Of a stretch of DNA of 64,000 nt, positions 9,340 to 19,908 are shown piece after piece; the first letter of the stretch is position 1, and the number at the start of each line of letters is the position of its first letter. A model generated the notes under the pieces. That model was not told where the DNA came from and did not search any database. It saw only the letters and a list, made by a program, of their open reading frames with translations. The position numbers were made by a program, and so were the translations under genes. This stretch comes from an uncultured Prevotella sp. (lineage in GTDB: Bacteria; Bacteroidota; Bacteroidia; Bacteroidales; Bacteroidaceae). Location of the stretch: contig CAMBOI010000002.1 of NCBI GenBank assembly GCA_945869265.1, forward strand, positions 1 through 64,000. The letters are read 5' to 3'.

Positions 9340-12300
9340 ATGGAAACCAAGATACCGCAGGAATGGAATAAGTTTTATCTGAAGGATGTGTCGTTTGTGA
9401 ATATCATGACACGACGCATCTTCAACGTGCTGATAGTGGCAAATCCATACGACGCCTTCATGCTGGAGGACGACGGACGTGTGGACGAGAAGATATTTGA
9501 CGAGTATATGGATCTGGGATTGAGATACCCGCCCACGTTCCGACAGGTGAGTACGACGGAGGAGGCCAACGAGGTGCTGCGCAATACTGCCATCGACCTC
9601 GTGATATGTATGCCGGGTAATGCCGACAACGACGCCTTTGACGTGGCGAGACAGGTGAAGCAGGACTCACCCGACATACCGTGCGTGGTGCTGACGCCTT
9701 TCTCGCATGGTATAACGCGACGCATGCAGGACGAGGACCTCTCGATGTTCGACTACATCTTCTGCTGGCTTGGAAACACCAACCTCATCCTCTCGATAAT
9801 CAAACTGATTGAGGACAAGATGAACCTCGACCACGACATCCAGGAGGCGGGAGTGCAAATGATTCTGCTGGTGGAGGACGGTATCAGGGATTATTCGTCG
9901 ATTCTGCCCAACCTGTACAATTATATCCTGCAGCAGAGCAAGAATTTTTCGCAGGAGGCGCTCAATCCCCATGCCGCCGCACAGCGCAAGAGGGGGCGAC
10001 CGAAGGTGGTGCTGGCAAGATGCTATGACGAGGCGATTGCCATATTCGAGAAATATCACGAGAACACATTAGGAGTGATAAGCGACACGCGATTCCCTAT
10101 CCACGGCATGATGACCGACGACAGGAAGGGCATAGGATATTCTCCCGAGAAGATGGAGAAAGACCCCGAGGCAGGACTCAAACTGCTGCGCGAGATAAGG
10201 AGCAGGGACGAGTTTGTGCCGCTCATATTGCAGAGCTCGGAATCGGCAAACCGCCAGAAGGCCGAGAGGGAGCACTTCCGCTTTGTGGATAAGACATCCA
10301 AGAAGATGAGTGTTGACCTGAGGCATATACTTGAGGAGCACATGGGATTCGGCGACTTTATCTTCCGCGACCCCAACACTCATGAGGAGATAATGAGAAT
10401 AAGGTCGCTGAAGGAGTTGCAGGACAATATCTTCAAGATACCCAACGACTCGATGCTCTACCATATCTCTCGCAACCACATGAGCCGATGGCTGTGTGCA
10501 AGGGCCATCTTCCCCGTGTCGGCATTCCTGAAGCATGTGACGTGGAGAAAGCTGCAGGACGTGGATGCCCACCGACAGATTATCTTCGAGGCCATTGTGC
10601 AGTATCGCCACATGAAGAACATCGGAGTGGTGGCAGTGTTCGACCGCGGAAAGTTTGATGCCTACAGCCACTTCGCCCGTATCGGCGATGGTTCGCTCGG
10701 CGGTAAGGGTAGGGGATTGGCATTCCTCGACAATGTGATAAAGAAGCATCCGGAGCTCAACCAATTTACCGGAGTGTCGGTGAGCATACCGCGCACGGTG
10801 GTGCTCTGCACTGATATCTTCGACGAGTTTATGGACAAGAACAACCTCTATCATATTGCCCTGAGCGACGCCTCGGACGACGAGATACTGCAGCATTTCC
10901 TCAGGGCGCAGTTGCCCGACTCGCTGATTGCCGACTTCTTCACCTTCTTTGATGCGGTGAAGTCGCCGATAGCCATCCGTTCGTCGTCGCTGCTTGAGGA
11001 CAGTCATTATCAGCCTTTTGCGGGAATATATTCCACATACATGATACCCTATCGCGAGGATAAGTATGAGATGCTGAGGATGCTGGCTTGCGCCATCAAG
11101 GGCGTGTATGCATCGGTGTATTACAAGGACTCGAAGGCATATATGACTGCCACGAGCAATGTGATAGACCAAGAGAAGATGGCTGTGATACTGCAAGAGG
11201 TGGTGGGACATCAGTATGGCGACCACTACTATCCTAACTTCAGCGGTGTGCTGCGCTCTATCAATTATTACCCCATCGGCGACGAGAAGGCTGAGGAGGG
11301 TATTGCAAGTCTGGCATTGGGATTGGGAAAATATATCGTGGATGGCGGACAGACCTTGCGCGTGAGTCCGTATCATCCCCACCAGGTGCTGCAGACAAGC
11401 GAGATGGAGACTGCCTTGAGGGACACGCAGACGAGATTCTATGCCTTGGACATGACCAACGTGAGCGAGGACTTCAAGGTGGACGACGGATTTAATATCA
11501 AGAACCTGAGAGTGAAGGAGGCCGACAAGGACGGGTCGCTCAACTATATAGCATCGACCTACGACCCTTACGACCAAGTGATACGCGACGGTATATATGA
11601 GGGCGGACGCAAGATTATCTCCTTCTGCGGGGTGTTGCAGCAGGGGGTATTCCCATTGCCCGAGTTGCTGCAGATGTCGCAGTTGTTTGGTGAGCAGGAG
11701 ATGAAGCGCCCGGTGGAGATTGAGTTTGCATGTAATATCAACAACGACAAGACGGGGGAATTCTATCTGTTGCAGATTCGTCCGATTGTGGATAGCAAGC
11801 AGATGCTTGAGGAGGACCTGACGAAGATTCCCGACGAGCAATGCCTGTTGCGCTCGCACAACTCGCTCGGGCATGGTATCAGTGAGGATGTGACGGATGT
11901 GGTGTATGTGAAGGTGGATGATAATTTCACGGCAGTGAACAATCCCGATATTGCTATGGACGTGGAGAGAATCAACCGCAAGTTCCTCGACGAGGGCAAG
12001 AGCTATATACTCGTAGGACCGGGACGCTGGGGATCGAGTGACCACTGGCTTGGCATACCGGTGAAGTGGCCGCATATCTCGGCAGCCAAACTGATTGTGG
12101 AGTTGGGATTGAAGAACTATAGGGTGGATCCAAGTCAGGGAACGCACTTCTTCCAGAACCTCACTTCCTTCGGTGTGGGATATTACACCATCAATCCATA
12201 CAACAATGACGGCATCTTCCGTCAGGACATCCTCGACGCCATGCCAGCTGTGGAGGAAACGCAATACGTGCGCCACGTGAGATTCGACCATTCGATTAAG

Positions 12301-12345
12301 ATCATGATGGATGGAAAGAAACAGGAGGGAGTGGCGTTGATATAA
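9340..12345 (+). CDS. PEP synthase/pyruvate phosphate dikinase N-domain-like protein with N-terminal receiver-like region
   Basis: N-terminal receiver-like segment (NVLIVANPYDAF...DLVICMPGN...IPCVVLTPF); C-terminal PPDK-type ATP-grasp signatures (GSLGGKGRGLAFL, SPIAIRSSSLLEDS, FYLLQIRPI). No obvious phosphohistidine swivel domain. Confidence 0.75.
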   Translation: METKIPQEWNKFYLKDVSFVNIMTRRIFNVLIVANPYDAFMLEDDGRVDEKIFDEYMDLGLRYPPTFRQVSTTEEANEVLRNTAIDLVICMPGNADNDAFDVARQVKQDSPDIPCVVLTPFSHGITRRMQDEDLSMFDYIFCWLGNTNLILSIIKLIEDKMNLDHDIQEAGVQMILLVEDGIRDYSSILPNLYNYILQQSKNFSQEALNPHAAAQRKRGRPKVVLARCYDEAIAIFEKYHENTLGVISDTRFPIHGMMTDDRKGIGYSPEKMEKDPEAGLKLLREIRSRDEFVPLILQSSESANRQKAEREHFRFVDKTSKKMSVDLRHILEEHMGFGDFIFRDPNTHEEIMRIRSLKELQDNIFKIPNDSMLYHISRNHMSRWLCARAIFPVSAFLKHVTWRKLQDVDAHRQIIFEAIVQYRHMKNIGVVAVFDRGKFDAYSHFARIGDGSLGGKGRGLAFLDNVIKKHPELNQFTGVSVSIPRTVVLCTDIFDEFMDKNNLYHIALSDASDDEILQHFLRAQLPDSLIADFFTFFDAVKSPIAIRSSSLLEDSHYQPFAGIYSTYMIPYREDKYEMLRMLACAIKGVYASVYYKDSKAYMTATSNVIDQEKMAVILQEVVGHQYGDHYYPNFSGVLRSINYYPIGDEKAEEGIASLALGLGKYIVDGGQTLRVSPYHPHQVLQTSEMETALRDTQTRFYALDMTNVSEDFKVDDGFNIKNLRVKEADKDGSLNYIASTYDPYDQVIRDGIYEGGRKIISFCGVLQQGVFPLPELLQMSQLFGEQEMKRPVEIEFACNINNDKTGEFYLLQIRPIVDSKQMLEEDLTKIPDEQCLLRSHNSLGHGISEDVTDVVYVKVDDNFTAVNNPDIAMDVERINRKFLDEGKSYILVGPGRWGSSDHWLGIPVKWPHISAAKLIVELGLKNYRVDPSQGTHFFQNLTSFGVGYYTINPYNNDGIFRQDILDAMPAVEETQYVRHVRFDHSIKIMMDGKKQEGVALI

Positions 12346-12353
12346 AATAAAAA

Positions 12354-12379
12354 AGCCCTGCAAATCGCAGGGCTTTTTT
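12354..12379. terminator. Bidirectional intrinsic terminator
   Basis: AGCCCTGC-AAATC-GCAGGGCT perfect 8-bp stem, T-run after and A-run before, between convergent genes. Confidence 0.9.
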
Positions 12380-12391
12380 ATATAATAAATA

Positions 12392-13330
12392 TCAATTGTA
12401 TTTCAGAATCTGTCCTGGCATGAGGCGGATGTTCCTGCCAATGCGGTTGAGACGGCAAATCTCGTCGATGGTAGTTCCACGCTTGCGGGCAATCGATGCG
12501 AGGGTCTCGCCACGCTTCACCTTGTGGAATTTCACATCCTTGGCATAAGTAGCCTCAGGAGCGGCAATTGCCAATTCGGTATCCTCGTCTGCCTCGATTT
12601 TACCCTTGCCTCCTACGCCACGCAGACGGTTGGCAACGATAGACTCCTTCTGGTATGTGTCGCGATAGAACATATAATAGTCTCCTACAACATCCTGGTT
12701 CTTGAAGTCGAACATAAGTGCTGGATTGAGAGCTACACCGCAGAGGCGTGTCTCGAAGTGGAGGTGAGAACCAGTGCTTCGTCCGGTGTTGCCTCCAAGA
12801 CCGATGGGCTGTCCTGCTTCCACTATCTCGTCTTCAGCCACAAGGTGCTTTGACATGTGACCATAGATAGTCTCAAGGCCATTGCCATGACGTATGACCA
12901 CATACTTGCCATATCCGCCAGCTTCATACTTCACCATGCGCACCTTGCCACTGAAAGCAGCACGGATGGTGTCGCCGATATACACCTTGACGTCGATACC
13001 CTTGTGCCGACGTCCCCAGCGTGCACCGAAGTTGGATGTCACCACGCGGTTGTCGGTAGGCATGCAGAATCCACGGAGATTAATCTTGAATGTATCGGGG
13101 AGGGCTGTCGCACGATGGGCATAAATATTGTTCCAATCCTCATAGAGATCGGCGGCAGGAGTTTCTGCCTGCTCATTAAGAATGAGCTGGTGGAGTGCTA
13201 CAGAATCGACAGCCTTCATCTTTCTGTCTATTGGGGCTTGGCGCGCGAGCAGGTCCTGAGCCATCACTGGAAGGGACGTCATAGACGCCAATGCCAATAT
13301 TGCTAATGTCTTCAGTTTTCTAAATCTCAT
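12392..13330 (-). CDS. M23 family metallopeptidase with C-terminal LysM domain
   Basis: FGARWGRRHKGIDVKV and HLHFETR M23 motifs; FHKVKRGETLASIARKRGTTIDEICRLN LysM. Confidence 0.9.
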   Translation of the reverse strand: MRFRKLKTLAILALASMTSLPVMAQDLLARQAPIDRKMKAVDSVALHQLILNEQAETPAADLYEDWNNIYAHRATALPDTFKINLRGFCMPTDNRVVTSNFGARWGRRHKGIDVKVYIGDTIRAAFSGKVRMVKYEAGGYGKYVVIRHGNGLETIYGHMSKHLVAEDEIVEAGQPIGLGGNTGRSTGSHLHFETRLCGVALNPALMFDFKNQDVVGDYYMFYRDTYQKESIVANRLRGVGGKGKIEADEDTELAIAAPEATYAKDVKFHKVKRGETLASIARKRGTTIDEICRLNRIGRNIRLMPGQILKYN

Positions 13331-13461
13331 AATTTGTTTAAGTTATTGAATCAAGTGCTTCTAAAACGAGCATTGTCCGGTTATCAAGGTGGGCTTAAAT
13401 ATTAATTACAATCCAATTACAATTCTTGCCCAAATATGCCGATTTTGTAAAATCGACGTTG

Positions 13462-13469
13462 CAAAGTTA
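13462..13469 (-). promoter_or_regulatory. -7 box TAACTTTG (minus strand) upstream of the M23/LysM gene
   Basis: caaagtta on plus, about 130 bp upstream of the start codon. Confidence 0.45.
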
Positions 13470-13612
13470 GTAAAAAATCCCCAAAGTTGTTCTTTTTTGG
13501 GCTCACTTTATAGCTTATTTAACATTTTAAGGTGGTTTCTTACGGCTTATTAAGTGTTTTCGAACACAAATTGAGTATATTAACAAATAAACTTCGAGCC
13601 TCTGTGTTTAAT

Positions 13613-15751
13613 CTACGAAATAGCCGACCAATCGATATTTGTCTTTTTCAGTTCGCGAAGTCGGTTCCACAGCATTGCATGTTCGGGTAGATTGCAGTCG
13701 GGATCCTTGGTGATGATGTCCTGGGCCTCGTCGCGAGCCAACTGCACGAGGAGTCCGTCGCGTGCAATATCGGCTATCTTGAGGTCGAATGCCATACCGC
13801 TTTGCTGGGTACCTTCGAGGTCACCGGGACCGCGCAGTTTGAGGTCGGCTTCGGCAATGCGGAATCCGTCGTTAGTGTCGCACATGATGTCAATCCTCTT
13901 GCGCGTGTCCTCGCTAAGCTTGTATGGGGTGACGAGAATACAATAGCTTTGGTCGGCACCACGTCCAACACGTCCGCGCAACTGATGGAGTTGGGACAAG
14001 CCGAATCGTTGTGCCTCAAGGATGACCATCACCGAGGCGTTGGGCACATTCACTCCCACCTCAATCACAGTGGTGGCAACGAGCATCTGTGTCTCGCCGA
14101 TGACGAAGCGTTGCATCTCCTCCTCCTTGTCCTTGGCTTTCATCTTGCCGTGTACCTTGCTCATGCGGAATTCGGGGAACACCTCGCGCAGAACCTCAAA
14201 GCCGTCCTCAAGGTTCTTGAGGTCGATCTTCTCGCTCTCCTCAATAAGAGGGAAGACTACATACACCTGTCTGCCCATGCCCACCTGACGACGTATGCTT
14301 TCGTAGAGGCGTGGCAGTTGGGTGTCGAAGACGTGTTGGGTTTGAACGGGTTTGCGACCGGGAGGCAGTTCGTCAATGACACTCACGTCGAGGTCGCCAT
14401 AGAGCGTCATGGCGAGAGTGCGGGGAATAGGTGTGGCTGTCATCACGAGCACGTGGGGAGGAGTGGTGCTTTTGCCCCATAGTTTGGCACGTTGTGCCAC
14501 TCCAAAGCGATGTTGTTCATCTACAACCACAAGACCGAGTTGCCAGAATATCACAGTGTCCTCGATGACGGCATGAGTGCCCACGAGGATATCTACCTTG
14601 CCAAGCGCAAGGTCGGATAGGATGGTCTGTCGCTTTTTGCCTTTCACCATTCCCGTCAGCAGTTCCACCCTGATGTCCATGTCGCCGAGAAACTGGCGTA
14701 TGGTCTGCAGATGCTGTTCGGCGAGAATCTCAGTGGGTGCCATGATACAAGCTTGATAACCATTGTCGAGGGCTATGAGCATCGCCATGAGAGCCACAAG
14801 AGTCTTGCCGCTTCCCACGTCGCCTTGCAGCAGACGGTTCATCTGTCGTCCGCTTCCCACGTCAGTCCTTATCTCCCTGACGACGCGCTTCTGCGCCCCA
14901 GTGAGTTCGAATGGAAGATGATTGTGGAAGAAACCGTTGAACTTGTCGCCGATGCGTGAGAACACCAAACCACGATATTTGCGGCGGTGGTCGCTTGCAT
15001 ACCTTACTATATTAAGTTGCACATAGAAGAGTTCCTCAAATTTCAGTCGCACTCGTGCTGCCTCCAATGCCTTGGCATCGTAGGGAAAATGGATATTGCG
15101 CAAGGCAAAGTCGCGCGAGGCGAGGTTGCGCTTGTTGCGGATGAAGTCGGGGAGTGTCTCGGGGATGGGACAGGCTGCGGGGGACCCTGCAGGACTGATG
15201 GCAGCGATGTTGTCAAGACGTTCGAATAGTTTTCGCATTAGCTTCTCGATGAAGCGTGACGAATATCCTGCCTTGCGCATCTTCTCGGTGAGTGAGTAAT
15301 AGGGTTGCATTCCCATGCCTTGTGTCTGCATTTCCTCTGCGGGGTCAACATCGGGTTGTGAAACGTTGATGCGGCCGTTGAAGACGTTGGGTTTTCCGAA
15401 GATGATGTATTCCTTGCCAATCTTATAGTTTGTCTTGGCATATTTACCACCGGCAAACCATGTGAGGTCCATAATGCTCTCGCCATCGGTGAAGTGGGCT
15501 ACGACGCGCTCCTTTCTTGGACTTGTCTTGAATGTCTCGAATCCCATTATGTGCCCCTTTATCTGTATGTAGGGCATTTCGGTGGTCACCTCTCTGATGC
15601 GGTATATCTTGCTGCGGTCGATGTATTTGTAAGGAAAGTATTGCAGAAGGTCATTAAAGGTGTGGATGCCGAGTTCGTCTCTCAGCATCTTCTCCCTTTG
15701 AGGACCTACGCCTGGGAGGTATTTTATCTCGGTGTCGAGGATGGTGGGCAT
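13613..15751 (-). CDS. recG: ATP-dependent DNA helicase RecG
   Basis: MNRLLQGDVGSGKTLVA, VVDEQHRFGV, MTATPIPRTLA and QLRGRVGRG motifs, 712 aa. Confidence 0.97.
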   Translation of the reverse strand: MPTILDTEIKYLPGVGPQREKMLRDELGIHTFNDLLQYFPYKYIDRSKIYRIREVTTEMPYIQIKGHIMGFETFKTSPRKERVVAHFTDGESIMDLTWFAGGKYAKTNYKIGKEYIIFGKPNVFNGRINVSQPDVDPAEEMQTQGMGMQPYYSLTEKMRKAGYSSRFIEKLMRKLFERLDNIAAISPAGSPAACPIPETLPDFIRNKRNLASRDFALRNIHFPYDAKALEAARVRLKFEELFYVQLNIVRYASDHRRKYRGLVFSRIGDKFNGFFHNHLPFELTGAQKRVVREIRTDVGSGRQMNRLLQGDVGSGKTLVALMAMLIALDNGYQACIMAPTEILAEQHLQTIRQFLGDMDIRVELLTGMVKGKKRQTILSDLALGKVDILVGTHAVIEDTVIFWQLGLVVVDEQHRFGVAQRAKLWGKSTTPPHVLVMTATPIPRTLAMTLYGDLDVSVIDELPPGRKPVQTQHVFDTQLPRLYESIRRQVGMGRQVYVVFPLIEESEKIDLKNLEDGFEVLREVFPEFRMSKVHGKMKAKDKEEEMQRFVIGETQMLVATTVIEVGVNVPNASVMVILEAQRFGLSQLHQLRGRVGRGADQSYCILVTPYKLSEDTRKRIDIMCDTNDGFRIAEADLKLRGPGDLEGTQQSGMAFDLKIADIARDGLLVQLARDEAQDIITKDPDCNLPEHAMLWNRLRELKKTNIDWSAIS

Positions 15752-15848
15752 TCTTTCATTTTAGGCTCGGCGACGAAATCGCCGAGAACGGTGGCTGACG
15801 AACTTTAATTGACTTCGTCGAACGTTGTTTCTTTAATATTTTAATTTT

Positions 15849-16517
15849 TTAATTTCTTAAAATCGCCTCGGCGATTTTGAGATCAAACGGGGTTGTGATT
15901 TTGATGTTCTCACGATTGCCTTCAACGAGGGTGATAGTATCGCCAAGGGCTTCCACTACCGAGGCATCGTCGGTGAACATAGGAGTGAAGGGTTGGCGAT
16001 AAGCACGCTTGAGCAGTTGGATGTCGAATGTTTGCGGCGTTTGCACAAGTCTGTATTCATCGCGTGACACCGTCCTGCTGTCGTTGTCTTCAAGATGGCG
16101 CACCGTCTCTACTACAGGTATGACGGGAATGACAGCACCTTGATGGCGTGCTGTTTCATAACATCTCGCAATTACATCTATTGATGGGAATGGGCGCACA
16201 CCGTCGTGCACTCCCACCACGCCCTCGGCATTGTCGGGAATAAGTGACAGACCATTGCTCACCGAATGGAAGCGGGTTTCACCACCGTCGGCGATACTGT
16301 ATCTCTCGTCAAACTGATACTCCTTGCACAGTGAGTGCCAGTAGTCCTGTTGTGATTTGGGCAGGACGAGGATGATATTAATATCGGCACTGTATTCGCG
16401 GAAACGGCGAATGGTACGCATGAGCACTGGCAGATTGCATACAGGAAGAAACTGCTTGGGAATATCACTCCCCATGCGCAGTCCCTTTCCGCCAGCCACT
16501 ATAATGATATAATCCAT
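15849..16517 (-). CDS. ispD: 2-C-methyl-D-erythritol 4-phosphate cytidylyltransferase
   Basis: [40 protein letters not shown]. Confidence 0.95.
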   Translation of the reverse strand: MDYIIIVAGGKGLRMGSDIPKQFLPVCNLPVLMRTIRRFREYSADINIILVLPKSQQDYWHSLCKEYQFDERYSIADGGETRFHSVSNGLSLIPDNAEGVVGVHDGVRPFPSIDVIARCYETARHQGAVIPVIPVVETVRHLEDNDSRTVSRDEYRLVQTPQTFDIQLLKRAYRQPFTPMFTDDASVVEALGDTITLVEGNRENIKITTPFDLKIAEAILRN

Positions 16518-16559
16518 AGCGAGCCTTATATCTTTAATACTTTAATATTTCAATATTTT

Positions 16560-17132
16560 TTAATTTTTCAATTCTTCCTCCAGGTGCTTATACATCATTC
16601 CCTCCCTGATAGGATCAACGGGTTTGCTGCCTGCAATCTGCTCAAGCAGTGTGTAGGCAAACTCCAACGAGGCTGCTGGACCCTCGCCTGTGGTGATGTT
16701 GGAGTCAACAGTTACCAAGTCGGCAGTATATTCTGCATCAGTCAGGAATTTCTCAAATCCAGGATAGCAGGTAGCTTTTTTGCCCTTGAGCAGTCCCAAT
16801 CCGCCGAGAACAAGTGGAGCAGCGCAGATGGCTCCAATCTTCTTGTGTCTGAGGTTGTGCTCGATGAGCAGGTTGCGCAATCCCTGATGCTCGTTGAGGT
16901 TGGTGGCACCAGGCATTCCACCAGGAAGAACGAGCAAGTCGGCATCGGTAAATTTACACTCGGCAAATACCTTGTCTGCCTTGATAATCACGTTGTGGGC
17001 GCCCTTGACAAACTCGCTGCCTGTGATGCTCACTGTTACTACTTCAATTCCTGCTCGACGGAATACGTCAACTGGTGTCATGGCCTCAACTTCCTCAAAG
17101 CCATTTGCAAGAAATACATAAACCTTTGCCAT
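16560..17132 (-). CDS. DJ-1/PfpI family protein
   Basis: VYVFLANGFEEVEAMTPVDVFRRAGIEV, PGGMPGATNL, GAICAAPLVL (nucleophile elbow). Confidence 0.93.
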   Translation of the reverse strand: MAKVYVFLANGFEEVEAMTPVDVFRRAGIEVVTVSITGSEFVKGAHNVIIKADKVFAECKFTDADLLVLPGGMPGATNLNEHQGLRNLLIEHNLRHKKIGAICAAPLVLGGLGLLKGKKATCYPGFEKFLTDAEYTADLVTVDSNITTGEGPAASLEFAYTLLEQIAGSKPVDPIREGMMYKHLEEELKN

Positions 17133-17172
17133 AGTATATAAATTTAGATTTTTAACTTATAAATTACAATTT

Positions 17173-17886
17173 TCATTTAATAGCAGCGAGGTATTGCTTG
17201 ATAGTCTCATGCAGTCCCATGTACAAGGCATCGCAGATGATGGCATGCCCGATGCTTACCTCGTCGGTCCATGGTATCATCTGATGATAGTAGTGGAGGT
17301 TGACAAGACTGAGATCGTGTCCGGCATTAAGTCCAAGTCCCTGTCGGCGTGCCTCCTCGGCAGCCTTGACAAATGGGGCAATGGCAGTCTCGCGGTCACG
17401 GAGGTAGTTGGCTGCATAGGGCTCGGTATATAGCTCCACCCTGTCGGCGCCACATTCCTTGGCATAAGCCACCATTTCCTCGTCGGGATCGACAAAGATG
17501 GATGTGCGAATGCCTGCCTCATTGAATCTTCCCACCACGTCGGTGAGGAATGACTTGTTGGTCTTGGTGTCCCAACCGTGATTCGACGTAATCTGATTGT
17601 CGGCATCGGGCACAAGTGTCACCTGTGTAGGTTTCACCTCAAGCACGAGGTCAATATATTTCGGGATTGGATTTCCCTCGATGTTCAATTCTGTTGTTAT
17701 CCTGGGTTTTATATCCCTGACATCCTGGTATCTGATATGTCTTTCGTCGGGACGCGGGTGTACGGTTATACCCTGCGCACCGAATCGCTCGCAGTCAATA
17801 GCCACCATCTCGACATCGGGATTATTTCCACCGCGGGCATTGCGGATGGTGGCCACTTTGTTGATGTTTACGCTTAATTTCGTCAT
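17173..17886 (-). CDS. pdxJ: Pyridoxine 5'-phosphate synthase
   Basis: [47 protein letters not shown]. Confidence 0.97.
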   Translation of the reverse strand: MTKLSVNINKVATIRNARGGNNPDVEMVAIDCERFGAQGITVHPRPDERHIRYQDVRDIKPRITTELNIEGNPIPKYIDLVLEVKPTQVTLVPDADNQITSNHGWDTKTNKSFLTDVVGRFNEAGIRTSIFVDPDEEMVAYAKECGADRVELYTEPYAANYLRDRETAIAPFVKAAEEARRQGLGLNAGHDLSLVNLHYYHQMIPWTDEVSIGHAIICDALYMGLHETIKQYLAAIK

Positions 17887-17935
17887 CTCTGCTAAATATT
17901 TTCAGTTTTTATTTTGTATTTTGAGCGAAAAGTAT

Positions 17936-17943
17936 TACTTTTG
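17936..17943 (+). promoter_or_regulatory. -7 box TACTTTTG with upstream TTTG, nadK promoter
   Basis: TAnnTTTG 56 bp upstream of nadK; TTTG at 17913-17916, 19-bp spacing. Confidence 0.6.
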
Positions 17944-17998
17944 CACTGCAAAGATAAGGTAAATCATTGGAATATCCAAATTAATTAATATTTTTTAT

Positions 17999-18883
17999 AT
18001 GACTGCACGCACATTAAAGTTTGCAATTTTTGGAAATAGCTATCAGGCAAAGAAGTCTGTAGCCATAGAAAGCATCATTCGTTGCCTCAATAATTACGGC
18101 GCTTACATCAGTATCGACAGTGAGTATTATCACTTCCTTGTAGAGGAACAGAAAGTTAAGGTTGAGGTCAACAAGGTGTTCCGTGGTGATGACTTTGACT
18201 CCGACTTCGTCATATCCATGGGTGGCGACGGCACATTTCTGAAATCGGTGAGCAGGGTGGGCGAGAAGTCAATACCCATCATTGGCGTGAATATGGGTAG
18301 GTTAGGATTCTTGGCGGATGTATCCCCCAATGATTTTCGTTGTTGCCTTGAATCATTATATTCGGGCGAATATACAGTAGAGAACCGCACATTGATGGAG
18401 GTAGTGGCTAATGCGGATTTTGCTGGCAGCAAATATGCCCTGAATGATGTGGCTATCCTCAAGCGCGACAATGCCTCGATGATATCCATTCATACCGACA
18501 TCAACGGCAACTATCTCACCACATATCAGGCCGACGGACTTGTCATAAGCACTCCTACGGGCAGCACTGCATATTCCTTATCTAATGGCGGACCGATTAT
18601 TGTCCCTGGCACAAAAGTGTTCTCGCTAACCGCCGTGGCTCCCCATAGTCTAAATGTGCGTCCGATGGTCATTGCCGACAATTCGGAATTGACATTCCAG
18701 GTGGAGTGTCGCAGTTCCCACTTTCTACTTGCCATTGACGGACGCTCAGAGACATTGCCTGAAGGCTCCACCTTTTCCATACGTCGCGCCCCGTTCAGCG
18801 TGAAGATAGTAAAGCGTCCAGGCAAGCGTTATTACGACACACTGCGGGAGAAGATGATGTGGGGAGCTGACCCAAGAAATTGA
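17999..18883 (+). CDS. nadK: NAD kinase
   Basis: SMGGDGTFLKSV, GVNMGRLGFLADV, STPTGSTAYSLSNGGPI. Confidence 0.97.
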   Translation: MTARTLKFAIFGNSYQAKKSVAIESIIRCLNNYGAYISIDSEYYHFLVEEQKVKVEVNKVFRGDDFDSDFVISMGGDGTFLKSVSRVGEKSIPIIGVNMGRLGFLADVSPNDFRCCLESLYSGEYTVENRTLMEVVANADFAGSKYALNDVAILKRDNASMISIHTDINGNYLTTYQADGLVISTPTGSTAYSLSNGGPIIVPGTKVFSLTAVAPHSLNVRPMVIADNSELTFQVECRSSHFLLAIDGRSETLPEGSTFSIRRAPFSVKIVKRPGKRYYDTLREKMMWGADPRN

Positions 18884-18964
18884 TTCTTTTATTATATTAT
18901 AAGGTGGAAGTGTTAAACTAATGTTAAACACTGAAAAAGTCATTGTCATATCGCAGAAATGTCT

Positions 18965-18994
18965 TACCTTTGCAGCGTACTATTAAAGTAGTAC
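18965..18994 (+). promoter_or_regulatory. -7 box TACCTTTG (18965-18972) followed by inverted repeat GTACTA-N6-TAGTAC (18977-18994)
   Basis: Perfect 6-bp arms at the expected transcription start of an operon that encodes a GntR/YtrA-type regulator. Confidence 0.6.
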
Positions 18995-19033
18995 ACTATA
19001 ACAGAAGTAAACATAACATTAAAAAGTAAGACA

Positions 19034-19864
19034 ATGATACAAGTAAAGAACATCACATTCAGTTATCCTGGAACACGCAGAAACGTGTTTTCGGATTTTA
19101 GTCTTGAACTCAAAGAGAACAACATCTACGGTTTGCTCGGCAAGAACGGAACCGGCAAATCTACTCTATTATATCTTATCAGCGGACTTCTGCGTGCGAA
19201 GAACGGTGAGGTTGTGGTGGACGGAGTGAACAGCAACGACCGCAATCCCAATATCCAAAAGGACATATTTATCGTGCCAGAGGAGTTTGACATGCCAAGC
19301 ATCACTCTCGACATGTATGTGAAGTTGATGGAACCATTCTATCCCAATTTCTCCAGAGACTTATTGGAGAACTGTCTGAAGGACTTCGAACTTCCTCACT
19401 TCCATAAGCTCAACGAACTGTCGATGGGTCAGAAGAAGAAGGTGTTTATGAGCTTCGCGCTCGCCTCGGGTACAAGAATCATGCTGATGGACGAACCGAC
19501 AAACGGTCTTGACATCCCCTCGAAGACTCAGTTTCGCAAGGTGATTGCCAATAACATGTCGGACGACCGCATACTGATCATCTCCACACACCAAGTGCAT
19601 GACGTGGAGTCGCTGCTCGACCATATCCTCATCCTCAACCAGAGCAACATGCTGCTCAATGCCTCTACGGCAGACATCTGCGAGAAATATTCATTTGAAT
19701 ATCGCAACCCGCAGGAAATGGACGAGACAGTTATATATGCAGAACCAACCCTCCAGGGCAACGCAGTGATAGCCAAGCGCAATGAAGGCGCAAAGGAGAC
19801 GAATATCAATCTCGAACTGCTATTTAATGCTGTGGTGGAAGGAAAGTTGAAGATTGAAGGTTGA
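19034..19864 (+). CDS. ABC transporter ATP-binding protein
   Basis: GLLGKNGTGKSTLL Walker A, LSMGQKKKV signature, IMLMDEPTNGLD Walker B. Confidence 0.93.
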   Translation: MIQVKNITFSYPGTRRNVFSDFSLELKENNIYGLLGKNGTGKSTLLYLISGLLRAKNGEVVVDGVNSNDRNPNIQKDIFIVPEEFDMPSITLDMYVKLMEPFYPNFSRDLLENCLKDFELPHFHKLNELSMGQKKKVFMSFALASGTRIMLMDEPTNGLDIPSKTQFRKVIANNMSDDRILIISTHQVHDVESLLDHILILNQSNMLLNASTADICEKYSFEYRNPQEMDETVIYAEPTLQGNAVIAKRNEGAKETNINLELLFNAVVEGKLKIEG

Positions 19865-19902
19865 AAAATGAAGATTGAAAATTGAATAATTAAAAAATAA
19901 TA
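19847..19902. repeat. Heptamer-period repeat (TTGAAGA-like units)
   Basis: ttgaaga ttgaagg ttgaaaa atgaaga ttgaaaa ttgaata attaaaa aataata; overlaps the 3' end of the ATPase CDS. Confidence 0.85.
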
Positions 19903-19908
19903 AGATTT

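Noticed and set aside
10069-12363. 764-aa minus-strand ORF antisense to the PEP-synthase-like gene
   Set aside because: His/Leu/Val-rich shadow of a strong plus-strand CDS with clear domain motifs; no recognisable motif or own promoter.
13802-14482. 226-aa plus-strand ORF antisense to recG
   Set aside because: Lies entirely within recG, low-complexity antisense translation; recG motifs are unambiguous.
15860-15882. Terminator-like inverted repeat AAAATCGCC-TC-GGCGATTTT
   Set aside because: Lies within the ispD coding 3' end (KIAEAI), the loop is too short (2 nt) and no T-run follows outside the stem; not supported as a terminator.
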